Position numbers and translations under genes: made by a program. From NCBI GenBank assembly GCA_002785585.1, contig PEUI01000053.1, forward strand, positions 1 through 9,420: a stretch of 9,420 bases of DNA. The letters are read 5' to 3'. Position 1 is the first letter of the stretch, and every line of letters begins with the position of its first letter. Below, in pieces: positions 6,442 through 9,420 of the stretch. A model generated the notes under the pieces. The model had not been told where the DNA came from. It did no database searches and saw only the letters and a program-made list of their open reading frames with translations. The DNA comes from Lysobacterales bacterium CG02_land_8_20_14_3_00_62_12 (GTDB taxonomy: Bacteria > Pseudomonadota > Gammaproteobacteria > Xanthomonadales > Ahniellaceae).

Positions 6442-7731
6442 ATCAACCACTTCGCTGATCTGGATGGCGATCTTGCCGCCCAGGCTGGCTTGGGTAACCG
6501 TCGCGCTCAGGCCCTGCAAATCGCCGCTGGCGGCGATTGCCTGTCCCGACTTGGAGATGCGGGCACCGATCACGATCTCCGGAAAGGCGGACAATCGCAT
6601 CGCTGGCATCATCGCGCTGGCGTCATCGAGGGTAACGCTGATCGGAAACTGGCCGACACCGAGGCGCTGGATGGCCAGCGGCATGCGCGGGCCGGAAGCC
6701 GCCCGGGCAAATACGAACAGGGTATCGCTGGCAGCGACCCGCGCTTTGAGTTCGGCGGCCAGGTCCACGGTGACGGTAATGGCCGCACCGGCGCCGGCGC
6801 CCGAACTGGCGGTGCTGGTGGCTGCGGGGTTGGCATCGGTGTTCGCCATTGCGCCAGCCATCGGCGCATCGGTCGGTGCAGTAGTTGGCGGGGCAGCGGC
6901 GTCAGCCACCGCACCAGCGGATTGCAGGCTGGCAATTTGCTGTTGCAGGCCGGGCAATGCCTCGGCATCGGCGGGCAGCAGCGAGGCCAGCTTTTTCCAG
7001 TTTTGCAGCGCACTATCGGTGTCGCCGCGTTGTTGGGCGGCGATGCCGGCCAGCCAGAGTCCGCGCTGATTGAGTGGATCGCGTTTGAGCGCAGCGTCGA
7101 GCAGCGTCTGCGGTTCGCCGGCAAATTGCCGGTTCGGCGTGCTCAGCGACAAGGCTTCGATGTATTCCATTTCGGTATCGAGATCGCCCGGCAACAACGC
7201 CCGCGCCCGACTGACCGCCGCCAACGCTTCGGCAAAGCGCTCCATCGAAAGATAGCCGCGTCCGAGCAGACGCCAGCCTTCGGCATCCTGCGGATTTTGT
7301 TGCAGTTTGGCGGCCAAACTGGCCAGTGCCGCATCCAGATCCATCAGCGGCGCTTGGCCGCCCTGGCCCTGGTGGGGATTGCCATTGCCGAGGGCAGCCG
7401 CTGCGGGCGACCCCGGGTTTTGCGCCAACGGTTCGCCGACTTGTCGGTAAATCAGCATGGCGCTGATCGGCAGCACCACGGCGATGACCGCGGCCAGGGT
7501 GATCGCGGCGGGACGGTGGCTGCCGGTGGCCACCGGCAAGGCCGCCAGTTTGCTGGCGAGCTCGTCGCCGTTCAGCACACCGGCATCCCCCAAAGCGATC
7601 AACGCTTCACGGCTACGTCGGGTCTGCCGCTCGGATTCGGTCTCACTGTCTTTGCCCAGCAGCCGATAAAAAATGGGCGCCAGCGCGAGCAGTGCAAGGC
7701 CGATGGCAAGGATCAGAAACGTGCTATTCAA
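6424..7731 (-). CDS. ccmI: Cytochrome c biogenesis protein CcmI (CycH-type)
   Basis: CcmI of System I cytochrome c maturation captures the apocytochrome C terminus and presents it to the CcmF-CcmH haem ligation complex. The 435-residue protein has a first membrane segment (residues 5-23), a short cytoplasmic part with ETESERQTRRSREALIAL, and a second membrane segment (about 74-94). A periplasmic TPR region follows (about 130-265, for example AEGWRLLGRGYLSMERFAEAL), then an Ala/Pro/Thr-rich linker (about 270-315). The C-terminal beta domain carries ASDTLFVFARAASGPRMPLA and SGDLQGLSA, both characteristic of the family. The start is a TTG at 7731-7729 that overlaps the ccmH TGA (TTGA), preceded by GGAGA at 7742-7738; no ATG is available before the first membrane segment. 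The last five residues (QRTED) are written by the heptanucleotide array, so the natural C terminus was probably changed by repeat growth. Confidence 0.95.
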   Translation of the reverse strand: MNSTFLILAIGLALLALAPIFYRLLGKDSETESERQTRRSREALIALGDAGVLNGDELASKLAALPVATGSHRPAAITLAAVIAVVLPISAMLIYRQVGEPLAQNPGSPAAAALGNGNPHQGQGGQAPLMDLDAALASLAAKLQQNPQDAEGWRLLGRGYLSMERFAEALAAVSRARALLPGDLDTEMEYIEALSLSTPNRQFAGEPQTLLDAALKRDPLNQRGLWLAGIAAQQRGDTDSALQNWKKLASLLPADAEALPGLQQQIASLQSAGAVADAAAPPTTAPTDAPMAGAMANTDANPAATSTASSGAGAGAAITVTVDLAAELKARVAASDTLFVFARAASGPRMPLAIQRLGVGQFPISVTLDDASAMMPAMRLSAFPEIVIGARISKSGQAIAASGDLQGLSATVTQASLGGKIAIQISEVVDQRTED

Positions 7732-8198
7732 GGAAACTCTCCAGGGTCGTTATCGCCGTTTTGTGCCACGCCAGAGGCGGTAACCGCAGACGGATTGGCG
7801 GTCGGACGCCGCCACCAGCGCCGCGCCAGGAAAAAACCGAAAATCAACAGCGCGATTGGACCGAACCAGAGGGCGATCGTGCCGCCCCGGACCGGTGGCT
7901 GGTAAAGCACGAACTCACCGTAGCGATCCACCAGGAAACCCTTGATCTCCGCATTGCTCTTGCCGGCCACCAACATTTCGTAGACCTCCAGGCGCAGATC
8001 GCGGGCGAGTTCGGCGTCGGAATCGGCGAGGTTCTGGTTTTGACAAACCAGACAACGCAGCTCCTGGGTCAGCGCTTGAAAGCGTTGCTCCTGGGCGGTG
8101 CTGCTGAAGGTCAAGGAATCGATTGCCCAGGCACTGCTGGCAACCAGACCGGCGAACAGTAGGCCAAACGCGGCACCCGAGCGGGTCAGTGAACTCAT
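7728..8198 (-). CDS. ccmH: Cytochrome c biogenesis protein CcmH (CcmL-type thiol oxidoreductase)
   Basis: CcmH is a membrane-anchored periplasmic thiol-disulfide protein that keeps the CXXCH cysteines of apocytochrome c available for haem attachment, working with CcmG, CcmF and CcmI. The 156-residue product has a signal peptide (about 1-25, cleavage after AWA) and the family signature LRCLVCQNQNLADSDAELA with Cys49 and Cys52. The helical remainder of the domain, DRYGEFVLYQPP, ends near residue 102, and one membrane anchor follows (about 107-125, LWFGPIALLIFGFFLARRWW). It is the short form; the TPR part that is fused in E. coli CcmH is a separate ccmI here. The ATG overlaps the ccmG stop (ATGA) and has a strong GGGAGG at 8210-8205, six bases upstream. 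The 3' end overlaps the ccmI TTG by four bases. Confidence 0.96.
   Translation of the reverse strand: MSSLTRSGAAFGLLFAGLVASSAWAIDSLTFSSTAQEQRFQALTQELRCLVCQNQNLADSDAELARDLRLEVYEMLVAGKSNAEIKGFLVDRYGEFVLYQPPVRGGTIALWFGPIALLIFGFFLARRWWRRPTANPSAVTASGVAQNGDNDPGEFP
7738..7742 (-). promoter_or_regulatory. Ribosome binding site supporting the ccmI TTG start
   Basis: GGAGA on the minus strand lies six bases before the TTG at 7731-7729. It decides the rare start, since the frame has no ATG near the beginning of the first membrane helix. It sits inside the last codons of ccmH, which suggests translational coupling. Confidence 0.7.
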
Positions 8199-8722
8199 GG
8201 TTGGCCTCCCGGCGGCAATAGCGGCAAGATTTTGCTGCGGATCGAATCCTGATCGAGCGGGCCGACATGCTTGTAGAGAATCTTGCCGTCAGCGTCGATC
8301 AAGAAACTCTCGGGCGCACCGTAAACGCCGAAGTCGATACCAACGCGGCCAACCTCGTCGCTGGCAATCAGGTCGTAGGGATTGCCGGTGGTCCGGATCA
8401 CCGCCAGCGCATCGGCGGGGGCGTCTTTCCAGTTGAAGCCAACCAAGGTCAGCCGCTTTTCAGCGGCAAAGCGCATCAAAACCGGATGCTCCTGACGGCA
8501 GGCCGCACACCAACTGGCCCAGACATTGAGCAGGTAGGGCTTGCCCTTGAGTGCCGCGTTCTCGACCTTGCGTGTTGGGTCGAGCAGATCAGGCAGCGAA
8601 AACAGCGGCGCTGGCTTGTTGATCAGCGGCGAGGGCACCAGGTGGGTGTCTTTGCCAAGCCCACTGTAGAGCAGCACGGCGAGTGCCAGAAACATCAGCA
8701 ACGGCAAACCATAGCGCCACAT
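8195..8722 (-). CDS. ccmG: Thioredoxin-like protein CcmG/DsbE
   Basis: CcmG is a membrane-anchored periplasmic thioredoxin that reduces apocytochrome c or CcmH disulfides during haem attachment. The chosen ATG at 8722 gives 175 residues beginning MWRYGLPLLMFLALAVLLY, an N-terminal signal anchor. A longer frame exists upstream, but it overlaps the ccmF coding end and adds residues without family resemblance, whereas CCGGAG lies seven bases before this ATG. The thioredoxin fold shows LLNVWASWCAACRQEHP with active-site Cys72 and Cys75, then GFNWKD (about 95-100), the acidic groove motif of this family, and GVYGAPESFLID with the cis-proline at 137. The usual CcmG active site is WCxxC with varied middle residues; CAAC is unexceptional. 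It starts 2 bp after the ccmF stop and ends overlapping ccmH. Confidence 0.96.
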   Translation of the reverse strand: MWRYGLPLLMFLALAVLLYSGLGKDTHLVPSPLINKPAPLFSLPDLLDPTRKVENAALKGKPYLLNVWASWCAACRQEHPVLMRFAAEKRLTLVGFNWKDAPADALAVIRTTGNPYDLIASDEVGRVGIDFGVYGAPESFLIDADGKILYKHVGPLDQDSIRSKILPLLPPGGQP

Positions 8723-8724
8723 CG

Positions 8725-9420
8725 TCAGGCTCCGGCGGCAACTGCAGGCATCGGCGCGGTGAGCTGTTGGCTCTTCTTTTCGCGCAGACGGGGATCGGCG
8801 GCGGCAAAAAAACCGCCCGCCATCATCAACAGAGCGCCGAGCCAGATCCAGCGGATGAACGGCTTGTGGTAGATGCGCAGCGCCCAAGCGCCGCTGTTGC
8901 CGAGGGGTTCACCCAGGGCGACATAGAGATCGCGGGTCAAACCTGGATTGATCGCGGCTTCGGTCATCACCTGACCGCGCAGGTAGGTGCGCTTTTGCGG
9001 ATTCATTTCGGCGATCAATTGGTCGCCACGGTGGACTTGCACCAGGCCGCTTTGCGCCGAGAAATTGGGGCCGCTGCTTGGGGTTACCGAGATCAGGCTG
9101 AAGCGCAAATCGCGAATCGTCACGGTCTCGCCGGGGCTGAGCCGAATATCTTTTTCGATGCTGGTGGATTCGGTCACCGATACCCCGATCACGAACAAAC
9201 CCAACCCGGCGTGGGCCAGCAGCATGCCGATCGACTCGCGCGACAGGCCGCTTAAGCGGCGCGTTGGATGGGCCCGAAAGCGAATCAGATAAACCACGAT
9301 ACCGGCCAACACCCAGGCACCAATCAATACGCCGACCAAAGCGCGCAGCGGCATGCCGCGAACCGCGACGTAGGCGACGGCGGCGATCACCAAGGCCGCC
9401 AACAGCGCAAATCGCAGCGG
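8725..9420 (-). CDS. ccmF: Haem lyase subunit CcmF, C-terminal part
   Basis: CcmF is the multispanning inner-membrane core of the cytochrome c haem lyase and binds holo-CcmE and the CcmH/CcmI partners. The frame is open from the window edge and gives the last 231 residues; the full family protein is about 640-660, so roughly two thirds lie outside. Visible are a membrane segment (VIAAVAYVAV), further helices, and the conserved ESIGMLLAHAGLGLFVIG segment with its histidine, which belongs to the family's periplasmic haem-binding His set. A periplasmic domain follows (about residues 90-190) with SSGPNF, NPQKRTYL and the strongly conserved TEAAINPGLTRDLYVALGEP. A last membrane helix (PFIRWIWLGALLMMAGG) precedes a polar Ala/Pro tail. 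The gene is intact as far as it can be seen, and the TTG at 9402 is only an internal codon, not a start. ccmABCDE should lie beyond the right edge. Confidence 0.96.
   Translation of the reverse strand, partial: PLRFALLAALVIAAVAYVAVRGMPLRALVGVLIGAWVLAGIVVYLIRFRAHPTRRLSGLSRESIGMLLAHAGLGLFVIGVSVTESTSIEKDIRLSPGETVTIRDLRFSLISVTPSSGPNFSAQSGLVQVHRGDQLIAEMNPQKRTYLRGQVMTEAAINPGLTRDLYVALGEPLGNSGAWALRIYHKPFIRWIWLGALLMMAGGFFAAADPRLREKKSQQLTAPMPAVAAGA

Noticed and set aside
6490..7905. A 471-codon plus-strand frame opposite ccmI and ccmH
   Set aside because: It is entirely antisense to well-supported ccm genes, has Gly/Arg/Gln-rich low-information sequence and shows no motif.
8723..8887. A longer CcmG start that would add about 55 residues
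   Set aside because: The extension overlaps the ccmF coding end in another frame, has no family resemblance, and would place the signal anchor internally; the ATG at 8722 has a ribosome binding site.

Overview
The window reads as a chromosomal segment of a GC-rich gammaproteobacterium, most likely of the Xanthomonadales type. This rests on the protein sequences (an E. coli-length replicative DnaE with an internal QHDIF clamp motif, and a System I cytochrome c maturation cluster ending in a separate ccmI). The taxonomic placement is inference from memory of the families. All intact genes lie on the minus strand, so the reading order is from high to low coordinates.

From 9420 down to 6424 lies the end of a ccm operon: ccmF (5' end outside the window), ccmG, ccmH and ccmI. 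Neighbours are 2 bp apart or overlap by 4 bp, which points to one transcript with translational coupling. The products act in the periplasm on haem c assembly: CcmF is the haem lyase core, CcmG and CcmH handle the thiols of the apocytochrome CXXCH motif, and CcmI presents the apocytochrome.

Between ccmI and the next gene (6210-6423) is a 214 bp spacer dominated by two tandem arrays that both have a 7 bp period, an AT-rich one (GATTTTT) and a GC-rich one (TCCTCAG and variants). The second array runs into the ccmI reading frame and supplies its last five codons and its stop. Below it are a lipoprotein-type prolyl oligopeptidase (4038-6209) and, after a 69 bp gap with a hairpin, dnaE (498-3968), the replicative DNA polymerase III alpha subunit. 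The usual dnaE neighbours (rnhB and accA) are not present within the window.

The remaining 1-497 is a small graveyard of toxin-antitoxin genes. Directly after the dnaE stop are remnants of a DUF433 antitoxin and a DUF5615 PIN-like toxin, still joined by an ATGA overlap, but the antitoxin has lost its front and the toxin is frameshifted. Running towards them on the plus strand is the C-terminal half of a BrnA-type antitoxin interrupted by an in-frame TAA. I found no clear evidence of a wholly new system. The unusual parts are the paired period-7 arrays and the decayed toxin-antitoxin loci packed against dnaE.
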